DNA of 8,782 nucleotides. Source: Thermoplasmata archaeon. Lineage in GTDB: Archaea > Thermoplasmatota > Thermoplasmata > Thermoplasmatales > Thermoplasmataceae. Shown in pieces: positions 1 to 5,986 of this stretch. A model generated the notes under the pieces. The model was not told the origin of the DNA and ran no database searches. It worked only from the letters and a program-made list of their open reading frames with translations. The DNA is taken from NCBI GenBank assembly GCA_021826765.1, contig JAKAYK010000037.1:1-8782 (forward strand). The letters are read 5' to 3'. Every line of letters begins with the position of its first letter. The stretch's first letter is position 1. Both the position numbers and the translations under genes were made by a program.

Positions 1-1
1 T

Positions 2-631
2 TCAAGAAAGAACAGGGGGCTGGATATGGAGCCTGAATGGTATAATATCCCTGTATACTACTACACAAGCAACAGTTCATTATATGGCTCCATGGAGCAA
101 ATTCCATATCCGTCATTCAGCAGTGCCCTGGACATTGAAGTTGAGGTTGGAATAATAATTGGAAAGGATGGAAGGAATATCATAGAGGAAGATGCATTAT
201 CCTTCATTTATGGCCTCACACTCATGAACGACTGGAGTGCAAGGGACCTGTGGAGAAAGGAGGCAAGACTCAATCTTGGCCCCTCAAAGTCAAAAGATTT
301 TGCCACAAGCATTGGCCCCTATATCACAACGATTGATGAGATTGAGCATCTCTGGAACGGCCATTCCTTCAGCATAAACGTGAAATCATTCATAAATGGC
401 GTGAAATTTTCTGATTCAGGACTGGATCAAATATACTGGAGCATAGGAAAAATCTTATCTTACGCCTCCATGGATTCAACTGTAAGGAGAGGGGATATCA
501 TAATGACCGGAACATTTCCAGGGGGATGCATATTTGAGAAATACAGTGAAGGAAAGGACTGGCTCAGGAAGGGCGATACTGTCATGATAAAATCAGATGT
601 ACTCGGAGAATTGAGGAATGAGGTGATATAA
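2..631 (+). CDS. Fumarylacetoacetate hydrolase (FAH) family protein, 5' end outside window
   Basis: The enzyme is a metal-dependent hydrolase that splits the C-C bond of a diketo acid. In this operon the expected reaction is the last step of homogentisate breakdown, releasing acetoacetate plus a C4 diacid in the cytoplasm. The frame is open from base 2: the codons before the first ATG (26) read SRKNRGLD and continue the family pattern, so ATG 26 is an internal methionine and the N-terminus lies upstream. Counting from that Met, the FAH fold is clear: DIEVEVGIIIGK carries the metal-binding E38-x-E40, LMNDWSARDL carries D69, SKDFATSIGP carries the catalytic-type K90, and GTFPGGCIFE is the usual GT-x-G loop near the C-terminus. 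The TAA stop shares its last base with the ATG of the dioxygenase gene (TAATG), showing a translationally linked operon. FAH-family members also act on maleylpyruvate and acylpyruvates, so the exact substrate comes from context only. The fold assignment is very secure. Confidence 0.93.
   Translation, partial: SRKNRGLDMEPEWYNIPVYYYTSNSSLYGSMEQIPYPSFSSALDIEVEVGIIIGKDGRNIIEEDALSFIYGLTLMNDWSARDLWRKEARLNLGPSKSKDFATSIGPYITTIDEIEHLWNGHSFSINVKSFINGVKFSDSGLDQIYWSIGKILSYASMDSTVRRGDIIMTGTFPGGCIFEKYSEGKDWLRKGDTVMIKSDVLGELRNEVI
620..627 (+). promoter_or_regulatory. Strong Shine-Dalgarno site for the homogentisate dioxygenase gene
   Basis: GAGGTGAT lies three bases before ATG 631 and can pair without mismatch to the usual archaeal 16S 3' end (AUCACCUC). 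It lies inside the last codons of the FAH gene. It fixes the dioxygenase start and fits the archaeal pattern in which internal operon genes use a Shine-Dalgarno site while first genes are leaderless. Confidence 0.75.
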
Positions 632-1773
632 TGGTATACTATGTGAAAAATGGAAAACTGCCTGAAAGCAGGCACACGTTTGAGAAAAAAGATGAACTGA
701 GAAGAGAGGAACTGGTTGGTGAGGAGAGTTTTGAAGGGGCCTATTCACTCCTGTATCATCTGTATGAACCTACAAATTCAACCGGATACAGAATAGTGAA
801 ACTGAAGGAAGAGAAATATGCAGATGCTCCCCATGTGCACAGGCATCTCAGAACAGGCATGCTGAAGAGGGATGGAAATCTCATCAACGGAAGAAAGACC
901 ATATTGATGAACAGCAGAGTGAAGGTTCAGGTGCTCATTCCTGAAAATTCAACTGATGATTTCTACAGGAACGCACTCCATGAAATTCTCATATTTGTGC
1001 ACAATGGATCCGGGAAATTCACATGCCCCATGGGGAGCATAAAATTCTCAAAGGGAGACTACATATATGTGCCTAAAGGGATTGCTTTCAGGATGGAATA
1101 TACGGAAGATGCCTACTTCCTCTTCCTTCTTTCACTGGATACGCTGAAGATACCACCAAGATACCTGAACTCCTATGGGCAGCTGAAGGAGGGCACACCC
1201 TACTACACAAGAGACATAAGGCCCCCTGAATTCTTTCCTCCAGAGAAGAAATCCGGGAAATATGTGATGCATGTTGAATTCGATACATATTATGTTGTTC
1301 AGGAATTTGAAAAATCCCCTCTGGACGTCGAGGGATGGGATGGATATCTCTTCCCCTTTGCCATAAGCACAGATGCCATGGCCCCCATTGTGGGAAAGCT
1401 TCACATGCCTCCTCCAATCCATGAAACCATGTCTTCGAAATCCATGATGGTGGCAACATTCCTGCCCAGAAAATTCGACTTCCATCCCAGAAGCATACCC
1501 ATATCCTATTACCATAACAACGTGGATGTTGACGAATTCCTGTTCTATTCCTCAGGGAATTTCATGAGCAGGAAAGGGATTCAACCAGGATCCGTTACAC
1601 TCCATGTGAGAGGGCTGACACATGGGCCCCAACCAGGTGCAACTGAAAATGCAATCGGAAAGGAGGGGACAGATGAAGTTGCGGTCATGATTGAGACATA
1701 TGATCCCCTGCTTCTCACTGAGACAGGTGCGGGAATAGATCAGGAAGGCTACATGAAATCGTGGTATGCATGA
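631..1773 (+). CDS. hmgA: Homogentisate 1,2-dioxygenase
   Basis: This non-haem Fe(II) cupin oxygenase opens the ring of homogentisate with O2 to give maleylacetoacetate, a central step of tyrosine and phenylalanine breakdown in the cytoplasm. At 380 residues it is shorter than human and pseudomonad enzymes (roughly 430-445). The C-terminal catalytic cupin is well conserved. IPISYYHNNVDVDEF supplies iron ligands H295 and E302, and GLTHGPQPG supplies H331. H264, in PPPIHET, lies about where the catalytic His of the human enzyme (H292) falls. The segment TDEVAVMIETYDPL near residues 347-360 is typical of the family. E302 is seven residues after H295, against six in the human protein, which fits the H-x-H-x(3,4)-E cupin pattern. 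The start is fixed by a strong Shine-Dalgarno site and the one-base overlap with the FAH gene; the stop overlaps the next start (ATGA). A related dihydroxyaromatic such as gentisate is a less likely substrate. Confidence 0.92.
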   Translation: MVYYVKNGKLPESRHTFEKKDELRREELVGEESFEGAYSLLYHLYEPTNSTGYRIVKLKEEKYADAPHVHRHLRTGMLKRDGNLINGRKTILMNSRVKVQVLIPENSTDDFYRNALHEILIFVHNGSGKFTCPMGSIKFSKGDYIYVPKGIAFRMEYTEDAYFLFLLSLDTLKIPPRYLNSYGQLKEGTPYYTRDIRPPEFFPPEKKSGKYVMHVEFDTYYVVQEFEKSPLDVEGWDGYLFPFAISTDAMAPIVGKLHMPPPIHETMSSKSMMVATFLPRKFDFHPRSIPISYYHNNVDVDEFLFYSSGNFMSRKGIQPGSVTLHVRGLTHGPQPGATENAIGKEGTDEVAVMIETYDPLLLTETGAGIDQEGYMKSWYA

Positions 1774-2810
1774 TACAGGAATTCAACTACCTGCCAATCA
1801 ATAAAGTGGTATACGGTGAACAGGCAACATCGAAGGTAAACAGCATAATCTCGTCTCTGGGAATTAAAAAGGCTCTGGTGATGACAAGTTCATCAGTCTC
1901 CAGGACTGCTGCATTCAATGGCCTCCTGAATTCCCTTGGGATTGATTTTTCCCTGCACAACCAGATCACACAGCATTCTCCCCTCGCTGAAATAGAGCAT
2001 GCCACAGAGCAGTATCGAAACCATAACTGTGATTCCATCATATCAGTGGGAGGAGGAAGCGTCATAGATGCGGCAAAGGTTCTGAGATATTACTACAGTA
2101 TTGATGCCCAGCAGATAGCCATACCCACAACCTTATCAGCTGCTGAATTTTCCCATATTGCAGGATACAGCCTGGGAGGCGAGAAGAATGGCATCAGGGA
2201 CAAGAAAATCACGCCTCAGACAGTGATACTTGATCCATATATGACTTCTGAAACTCCGGACAGGCTCTGGAGATCCACAGGCATAAGATCTCTCGATCAT
2301 GCTGTTGAAACACTTATTCATCCCAACATTCTTGATGTCTCCAGGAAGGCTGCACTTGAGGCAGTCAGGATTCTTGCATCAAACCTCCATGAGAGAACCA
2401 TGGCTTCAAGGCTAGAGTGCCAGATGGCTGCCTGGTATTCCTACTGGCAGGTGTATGATTCACCCATGGGAATAAGCCATGCCATCGGAAAGATCATAGG
2501 TGCAAGATATGACATTCCTCATGGAATAACATCATGCATAACCCTTCCGAAGGTTATGGAATACTATGGGGAACTCTATCCTGCCCCTATGAAGGAAGTT
2601 GCATCAGCCATATCAGGAAAATCTCCTGAAGACGAGGAGCCTGGCAACGCTGCATTCCTTGTGAAAAATCTCATAGAATCCCTGGGCTTTCATGAGACAC
2701 TGTCCAGATATGAGATTGGAAAGGATCAGGCTGATAGAATATATGAGAGCATAGCCAATCCACAGGACTGGCACAGAAATCTCATTGAAGATCTTCTGGA
2801 TGAAAAATAA
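1770..2810 (+). CDS. Maleylacetate-reductase-like, iron-containing alcohol dehydrogenase family protein
   Basis: This protein (346 residues from ATG 1770) belongs to the group III dehydrogenase superfamily and resembles the maleylacetate reductase branch. Those enzymes use NAD(P)H to reduce the C=C bond of maleylacetate to 3-oxoadipate. The dinucleotide-binding loop SVGGGSVIDAAK is near residues 92-103, followed by IAIPTTLSAAEFSHIAGY, SPMGISHAIG and IPHG. Against FucO the metal ligands H200, H263 and H277 are matched by H177, H237 and H251, but the Asp ligand (D196) is replaced by R173 in TGIRSLDHAVE. Metal use may therefore differ. ATG 1770 overlaps the dioxygenase stop as ATGA; an in-frame GTG at 1761 would add three residues, but the ATGA arrangement is favoured. 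There is no clear Shine-Dalgarno site, so translation is probably coupled to the gene before. Its place in a homogentisate operon suggests it acts on maleylacetoacetate; that is inference. No maleylacetoacetate isomerase is seen. Confidence 0.82.
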   Translation: MIQEFNYLPINKVVYGEQATSKVNSIISSLGIKKALVMTSSSVSRTAAFNGLLNSLGIDFSLHNQITQHSPLAEIEHATEQYRNHNCDSIISVGGGSVIDAAKVLRYYYSIDAQQIAIPTTLSAAEFSHIAGYSLGGEKNGIRDKKITPQTVILDPYMTSETPDRLWRSTGIRSLDHAVETLIHPNILDVSRKAALEAVRILASNLHERTMASRLECQMAAWYSYWQVYDSPMGISHAIGKIIGARYDIPHGITSCITLPKVMEYYGELYPAPMKEVASAISGKSPEDEEPGNAAFLVKNLIESLGFHETLSRYEIGKDQADRIYESIANPQDWHRNLIEDLLDEK

Positions 2811-2814
2811 GTGT

Positions 2815-3231
2815 TCAGAGAATTGTCAGTTCCTTAAGCCCGCTTATCTCTGACATTTTCCTTCCAAGTTTCAAATCTGTAAACACTGTTATGAAAATTT
2901 CCATCATCGGGTTAACCTTTCCTGAGAACAGGTGGCCCCCATGTACCCTGTGCTCTTCATCTGCAAAGGATATATGCACATGAAAATGTGGTTCTTCCTG
3001 TGAAATACTGCCAACAATGGAAACAATTTCTCCCCTCTTTTCATATAGCATCTTGACAAAATCCTTTCCTTTCAGGTATCCAACTTCAAGGTCGACTGCA
3101 GCACCCAAGCCTGAGGTGATGATTCCATTTTTCACATTCTCCTTTTCGCACACTTCCTTTATTGATTCAAGTATGCCTTCATTGAGATCAAGCTTCAATA
3201 TTATCAGGTTTCCTTCCTTTCCATATTCCAT
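2815..3231 (-). CDS. Stand-alone PPC (DUF296) domain protein
   Basis: This 138-residue protein consists almost wholly of one PPC domain (PF03479, COG1661), the fold fused to AT-hooks in plant nuclear proteins but found alone in bacteria and archaea. The family signature is plain: IITSGLGAAVDLEVGY at residues 37-52, PHFHVHISFAD at 81-91 and GGHLFSG at 98-104. H82, H84, H86 and H100 form a likely metal-binding cluster. The stand-alone proteins are thought to be trimeric and have no established role. No AT-hook is present, so DNA binding should not be assumed from the name. It starts 20 bases after the stop of the histidine phosphatase gene with no clear Shine-Dalgarno site, and probably shares its transcript. 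The stop lies 4 bases from the stop of the convergent dehydrogenase gene. A short T5 run for termination (2803-2807 on the minus strand) falls inside that gene. Confidence 0.88.
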   Translation of the reverse strand: MEYGKEGNLIILKLDLNEGILESIKEVCEKENVKNGIITSGLGAAVDLEVGYLKGKDFVKMLYEKRGEIVSIVGSISQEEPHFHVHISFADEEHRVHGGHLFSGKVNPMMEIFITVFTDLKLGRKMSEISGLKELTIL

Positions 3232-3251
3232 ATGTCATGATGGGTGTGGGG

Positions 3252-3791
3252 TTATAAAATTTTTTCCCTGATAATCTGGCAGTTTTCTATTTTTCTGTAC
3301 TTGAAATCATCCCCTGTGAGTATCTCAAGCATGATTCCTATCATGACGCCATGTGAAACAACCACTGCATCCTTTCCATGGCTTTTGATCTCTTCAATGA
3401 ATTCTTTTCCCCTGCTGAACTGATCATCCAGTGATTCCATTCCTTCCACAGGATCCGTGCATGAAACTATGTCCACGACATTCATCTCTCTGCCCATCAT
3501 CCTGCCTATCTCCACAGTGGTCATGCCTTCGAATATTCCCATATTCCTCTCTGCAATCCTTCTGTCTACGACCACATTCTTTCCTGTTTCTCCTGCAATG
3601 ATTCCTGCAGTCTCCAGGGCCCTTGACTTATGGCTTGAATATATGATTGAAAAATCCTCAGATCTGAGTTTCTTTGCGGCCTCAATTGCCTGTTCCCTGC
3701 CAAGGTCACTGAGCTCAATATCGATTGTTCCCTGCCATTTGCCTGTCTGATTCCATATGGTGGCCCCATGCCGAACGAAGAAAATATTCAT
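3252..3791 (-). CDS. Histidine phosphatase superfamily protein (phosphoglycerate-mutase-like)
   Basis: This 179-residue soluble phosphatase or mutase works through a phosphohistidine. The N-terminus gives the RHG motif (FVRHGATIWN, R7-H8-G9, nucleophile H8). SSHKSRALETA supplies R57, the segment AERNMGIFEG contains E81 as the likely acid/base residue, and VVSHGVMIG supplies H147. The length matches small members of the family such as cobalamin-phosphate phosphatase (CobC) or the PhoE-like broad phosphatases, rather than the ~230-250-residue cofactor-dependent phosphoglycerate mutases. The substrate cannot be read from the sequence. The start is secure because RHG sits at the usual distance from it. 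A GGTG Shine-Dalgarno match (3797-3800) lies five bases upstream. It is probably co-transcribed with the downstream PPC gene, which suggests but does not show a shared function. Confidence 0.9.
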   Translation of the reverse strand: MNIFFVRHGATIWNQTGKWQGTIDIELSDLGREQAIEAAKKLRSEDFSIIYSSHKSRALETAGIIAGETGKNVVVDRRIAERNMGIFEGMTTVEIGRMMGREMNVVDIVSCTDPVEGMESLDDQFSRGKEFIEEIKSHGKDAVVVSHGVMIGIMLEILTGDDFKYRKIENCQIIREKIL

Positions 3792-3828
3792 CCTGACACC
3801 AATTCACGGATTGTATGAATACTTTTTT

Positions 3829-3840
3829 GATATATTTATC
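3829..3840 (-). promoter_or_regulatory. TATA-like box for the histidine phosphatase / PPC transcript
   Basis: On the minus strand this reads GATAAATATATC. It lies about 43 bases before ATG 3791, so transcription starting about 25 bases downstream would leave a leader near 18 bases with a GGTG ribosome site. A weaker alternative, TATTCATA at about 3813-3820, would give a leaderless transcript. Confidence 0.45.
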
Positions 3841-3853
3841 TTGATGAAATGAG

Positions 3854-3860
3854 AAAAAAA
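3854..3860 (-). terminator. Poly-T terminator after the CADD-like oxidase gene
   Basis: Seven consecutive T residues on the minus strand begin 6 bases after the TGA stop of the oxidase gene (3867-3869). Archaeal transcription often ends at such U-tracts without a hairpin, and no convincing hairpin is seen. It separates this gene from the phosphatase/PPC unit downstream. Confidence 0.55.
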
Positions 3861-3866
3861 GGGTTT

Positions 3867-4568
3867 TCAGTTAGCGTCGGAAAGGCCCAGCCAGAATTTC
3901 TCCTCAAGATCCAGGATTCCCCTTGCACCCATGATGAATTTCTCCCTGGCTTCCGGTTCAGACTTATGTGCGCCAAGAACATCCTCCATTGCCTCTTCAT
4001 GATGTTCTTCCAGCTCCCTGTGGAAGGTAAAATACTCTATGTCCACCTTCTGCTTCATTTCCGGGTGTTTTTCAAAGAATGCGTTGAAACCTGCAAGTAT
4101 CTTGTCCCACATGGGTATTGCCATGTTCTCAAGCCCAAACTCTGCCCCAAGTGCTTCATAGAAGTCTCCTGAGAAATATGACCTCATCCCATCAAGCCAT
4201 GACTTTGTGGTGGGGAGCTGAGGGTTTTTCACAAGTGCAGCAGGATCCATTCCTAAACTTCTAAGATACTTTCTGTAGAGAAGTTCATGCCTCTTTGTAG
4301 GGTCCATGTCTCCAAGCTCTGACACAAGTATAGTTGTGAGATTTGCTGCATCATCCTCGTTAGGAGTGTTCACCAGCAACGTTCCAAGAATTGCGGGCCA
4401 CTCCCTTGTAAAGTGGTAAAATTCCACGGAGAATTTCCTGAATTCGCTGTCACTGACCTTCCCCTGGGCAAACCTGTTTATGAAATCGTTGTCGATTGCC
4501 CCATGTTTCTTCACATATCTGTATGTTTCGTCATAGAAATTTTCCTCATTCAGCTCTTTTGAGTTCAT
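3867..4568 (-). CDS. Haem-oxygenase-like metal-dependent oxidase (CADD/PqqC/TenA-like fold)
   Basis: This helical 233-residue protein belongs to the haem-oxygenase-fold group that includes PqqC, CADD and the diiron oxidases UndA and SznF. Candidate ligands (from ATG 4568) lie on three helices: E84 or D87 with H94 in the segment VSELGDMDPTKRHELLY; E147 (or E143) in AEFGLENMAIP; and H183, E187 and H190 in TFHRELEEHHEEA. The H-x3-E-x2-H spacing matches the H-x3-D-x2-H set of Chlamydia CADD. There is no cysteine in the protein, so it lacks the nucleophile of TenA thiaminases. CADD relatives make p-aminobenzoate from their own tyrosine; the same role here is possible but unproven. The frame also has a GTG six bases upstream (4574); ATG 4568 is preferred because a TATA-like element sits about 25 bases before it. 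The gene stands alone, divergent from the antiporter. Confidence 0.78.
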   Translation of the reverse strand: MNSKELNEENFYDETYRYVKKHGAIDNDFINRFAQGKVSDSEFRKFSVEFYHFTREWPAILGTLLVNTPNEDDAANLTTILVSELGDMDPTKRHELLYRKYLRSLGMDPAALVKNPQLPTTKSWLDGMRSYFSGDFYEALGAEFGLENMAIPMWDKILAGFNAFFEKHPEMKQKVDIEYFTFHRELEEHHEEAMEDVLGAHKSEPEAREKFIMGARGILDLEEKFWLGLSDAN

Positions 4569-4585
4569 ATTCACTAATTAATATT

Positions 4586-4600
4586 ATCTTATAATAAGAT
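4586..4600. repeat. Perfect 7-1-7 inverted repeat over the oxidase promoter
   Basis: ATCTTAT-A-ATAAGAT is a perfect inverted repeat with 7-base arms around a single base (centre 4593). It coincides with the TATA-like element best placed for leaderless transcription of the oxidase gene. A dimeric regulator bound here would block the basal factors, so it is an operator candidate; chance in AT-rich DNA is the alternative. Confidence 0.5.
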
Positions 4601-4625
4601 TACTTTTTTTAAATATAATATAAAT
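4586..4625 (-). promoter_or_regulatory. Promoter region of the CADD-like oxidase gene
   Basis: Two TATA-like elements are visible on the minus strand: TTATTATAAGATA, centred near 4593 and about 25 bases before ATG 4568 (leaderless placement), and TTTATATTATATTTAAA at about 4609-4625, which would give a leader near 24 bases. No Shine-Dalgarno site precedes the start, which favours the first. The region is so AT-rich that the choice is uncertain. Confidence 0.45.
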
Positions 4626-4705
4626 ACTTCCTGAATAGGAGATCTGACCAAAACTGATCTACAGGATTATGGTTTGAAAAAGTTTGTTCTTAACATTTAC
4701 TGGCG

Positions 4706-4715
4706 GGAATATTCC
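4706..4715. repeat. Short palindrome upstream of the antiporter promoter
   Basis: GGAATATTCC is a perfect 10-base palindrome about 20 bases before the antiporter TATA box, where archaeal activators or repressors may bind. It is short and could be chance. The rest of the 4575-4761 gap holds only the two divergent promoters and no visible gene. Confidence 0.25.
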
Positions 4716-4734
4716 GGAAAAACTGTACAAACTA

Positions 4735-4742
4735 TTTATATA
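4735..4742 (+). promoter_or_regulatory. TATA box of the antiporter gene, leaderless placement
   Basis: TTTATATA is centred about 24 bases before ATG 4762, the distance expected when transcription begins at the start codon. No Shine-Dalgarno site precedes that ATG. The box lies inside the in-frame extension to TTG 4684, so it argues against that upstream start. Confidence 0.65.
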
Positions 4743-4761
4743 TGTAGAGATATACGAATTA

Positions 4762-5940
4762 ATGGGCGACCTGATCACCTCAATCCTGATTCTGCTGGCA
4801 GTGGCCATTGGGCTTGGAGAGGTTTTCAACCTGATCGGCCTTCCTGAAATTGTTGGGCCAATCGTAGCCGGGATAGTACTGGGGCCCCTGATCCTTGGAT
4901 TTGTGACACCATCTCCCGAGCTTTCAACTATCAGTTCGCTTTCATTATTCTTCATCATTCTCCAGATAGGAATCGAATCCTCCTCTGATATTTTTTCCAA
5001 GAACATAAAATATGTGATATTGTTTGCAATATGCTCATTCCTTGTGCCTTTTATTGCGATGGGCATTGGTTCATTTTACATATTCAGGCTTCCATATCTT
5101 GAGGCAGTCAATATTTCACTGTCCGTATCCATACCTTCAATCTCCATATCCTCTGTTCTTCTGGTAAAATCAGGACTCATCAAGATGGAGGATGGGTTGC
5201 GCCTCCTTGGCGGGGTTGCCATGAGCGATGCCATTGCATTCATCATTTTTGTATCATTTCACAGGCCTTTCTTAATTATAGCAATTGATTCCACCGCCCT
5301 TGCTGCATTTATTTTTGTAATTTACGTCCTCGACGTGTATATTAAATCAAAATCAGATCACATAATCTCCATACTGTCAAAACTAACGGACATCGAAAAG
5401 GAGGGCATGATCTTTGCTATTGTGATCGTGATTGGTCTGGCTGTATCATCACTCTTTGAATATATTGGAATCACCTTTGTGCTCGGTGCATTCTTCTCCG
5501 GACTCATAATCCACCAGAATTCTGTCGGCGAACAGACCTATGGAGTGCTTAAGAGAACTTTCGGCAGAATTAACTCAAGTTTCTTCATACCCATGTTTTT
5601 CAGCATATCAGGATTGAATGTGTCAATCATATCTGCTAATCTGCTTCCCCTCCTCCTGTTCCTCATTATCACCACATCATCCATTGGAGGATTTATGGCA
5701 TATTATATCTCCAGGAAATACATGAAAAAGATATCTCCTGGTGTCTCTGTGGGAATTTTCGGTGTCAGGGGAGCCGTGGGAATAATCATCGCATCCCTTG
5801 GGTTATCCGACAGATTCATAACAACTGCAGATTATTCCCTTGCAATTTTTGCGACAGTGATAATGGCAATTTGCTTCACCTTTGTATTTGAGTATTCGCT
5901 CAAGAAAGGAGAGGCCCATATGTCTATGAATCCCCAATGA
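4762..5940 (+). CDS. CPA2-family cation/proton antiporter (Kef/NapA-like membrane protein)
   Basis: This 392-residue membrane protein should exchange Na+ or K+ for H+ across the cytoplasmic membrane. About 12-13 hydrophobic segments fill it, from about residue 3 to 378, with only short charged loops and no C-terminal nucleotide-binding (TrkA-N) domain. Family landmarks are the LPEIVGPIVAGIVLGP segment (28-43), the LQIGIES stretch (67-73), the ion-site helix LLGGVAMSDAIAF (148-160) with D156, FVLGAFFSGLI (239-249), FFIPMFFSISGL (274-285) and GVRGAVG (334-340). At the ion site the residue before the key Asp is Ser (S155), where electrogenic members have Asp-Asp and KefC has Gln-Asp; this may mean electroneutral exchange. 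In-frame TTG 4684 would add 26 residues but spans the TATA box, so ATG 4762 is chosen. In an acidophile this could serve pH or sodium balance. The ion specificity cannot be read. Confidence 0.87.
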   Translation: MGDLITSILILLAVAIGLGEVFNLIGLPEIVGPIVAGIVLGPLILGFVTPSPELSTISSLSLFFIILQIGIESSSDIFSKNIKYVILFAICSFLVPFIAMGIGSFYIFRLPYLEAVNISLSVSIPSISISSVLLVKSGLIKMEDGLRLLGGVAMSDAIAFIIFVSFHRPFLIIAIDSTALAAFIFVIYVLDVYIKSKSDHIISILSKLTDIEKEGMIFAIVIVIGLAVSSLFEYIGITFVLGAFFSGLIIHQNSVGEQTYGVLKRTFGRINSSFFIPMFFSISGLNVSIISANLLPLLLFLIITTSSIGGFMAYYISRKYMKKISPGVSVGIFGVRGAVGIIIASLGLSDRFITTADYSLAIFATVIMAICFTFVFEYSLKKGEAHMSMNPQ

Positions 5941-5986
5941 ACATTCTCGTATCGTAGAATAGATAAAAATAACATATCTGTAAATG

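Noticed and set aside
1088..1515. Two long minus-strand open frames opposite the dioxygenase gene
   Set aside because: They lie wholly inside a well-recognised gene, have no promoter or recognisable domain, and read as low-complexity shadow sequence.
3849..4172. Plus-strand open frame of 107 codons opposite the CADD-like oxidase
   Set aside because: It is antisense to a gene with clear metal-site motifs, shows no family pattern, and spans that gene's terminator.
3867..4568. TenA-type thiaminase as the product
   Set aside because: The fold is shared, but the protein has no cysteine at all and so lacks the thiaminase nucleophile; the His/Glu pattern fits metal-dependent relatives better.
4640..4660. 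AGATC...GATCT inverted repeat in the divergent promoter gap
   Set aside because: The arms are only 5 bases with an 11-base spacer and no position relative to either TATA box that suggests control.
4659..5066. Minus-strand open frame of 135 codons over the antiporter start
   Set aside because: It overlaps the antiporter promoter and coding sequence and has no recognisable domain; the plus-strand frame is a convincing membrane protein.
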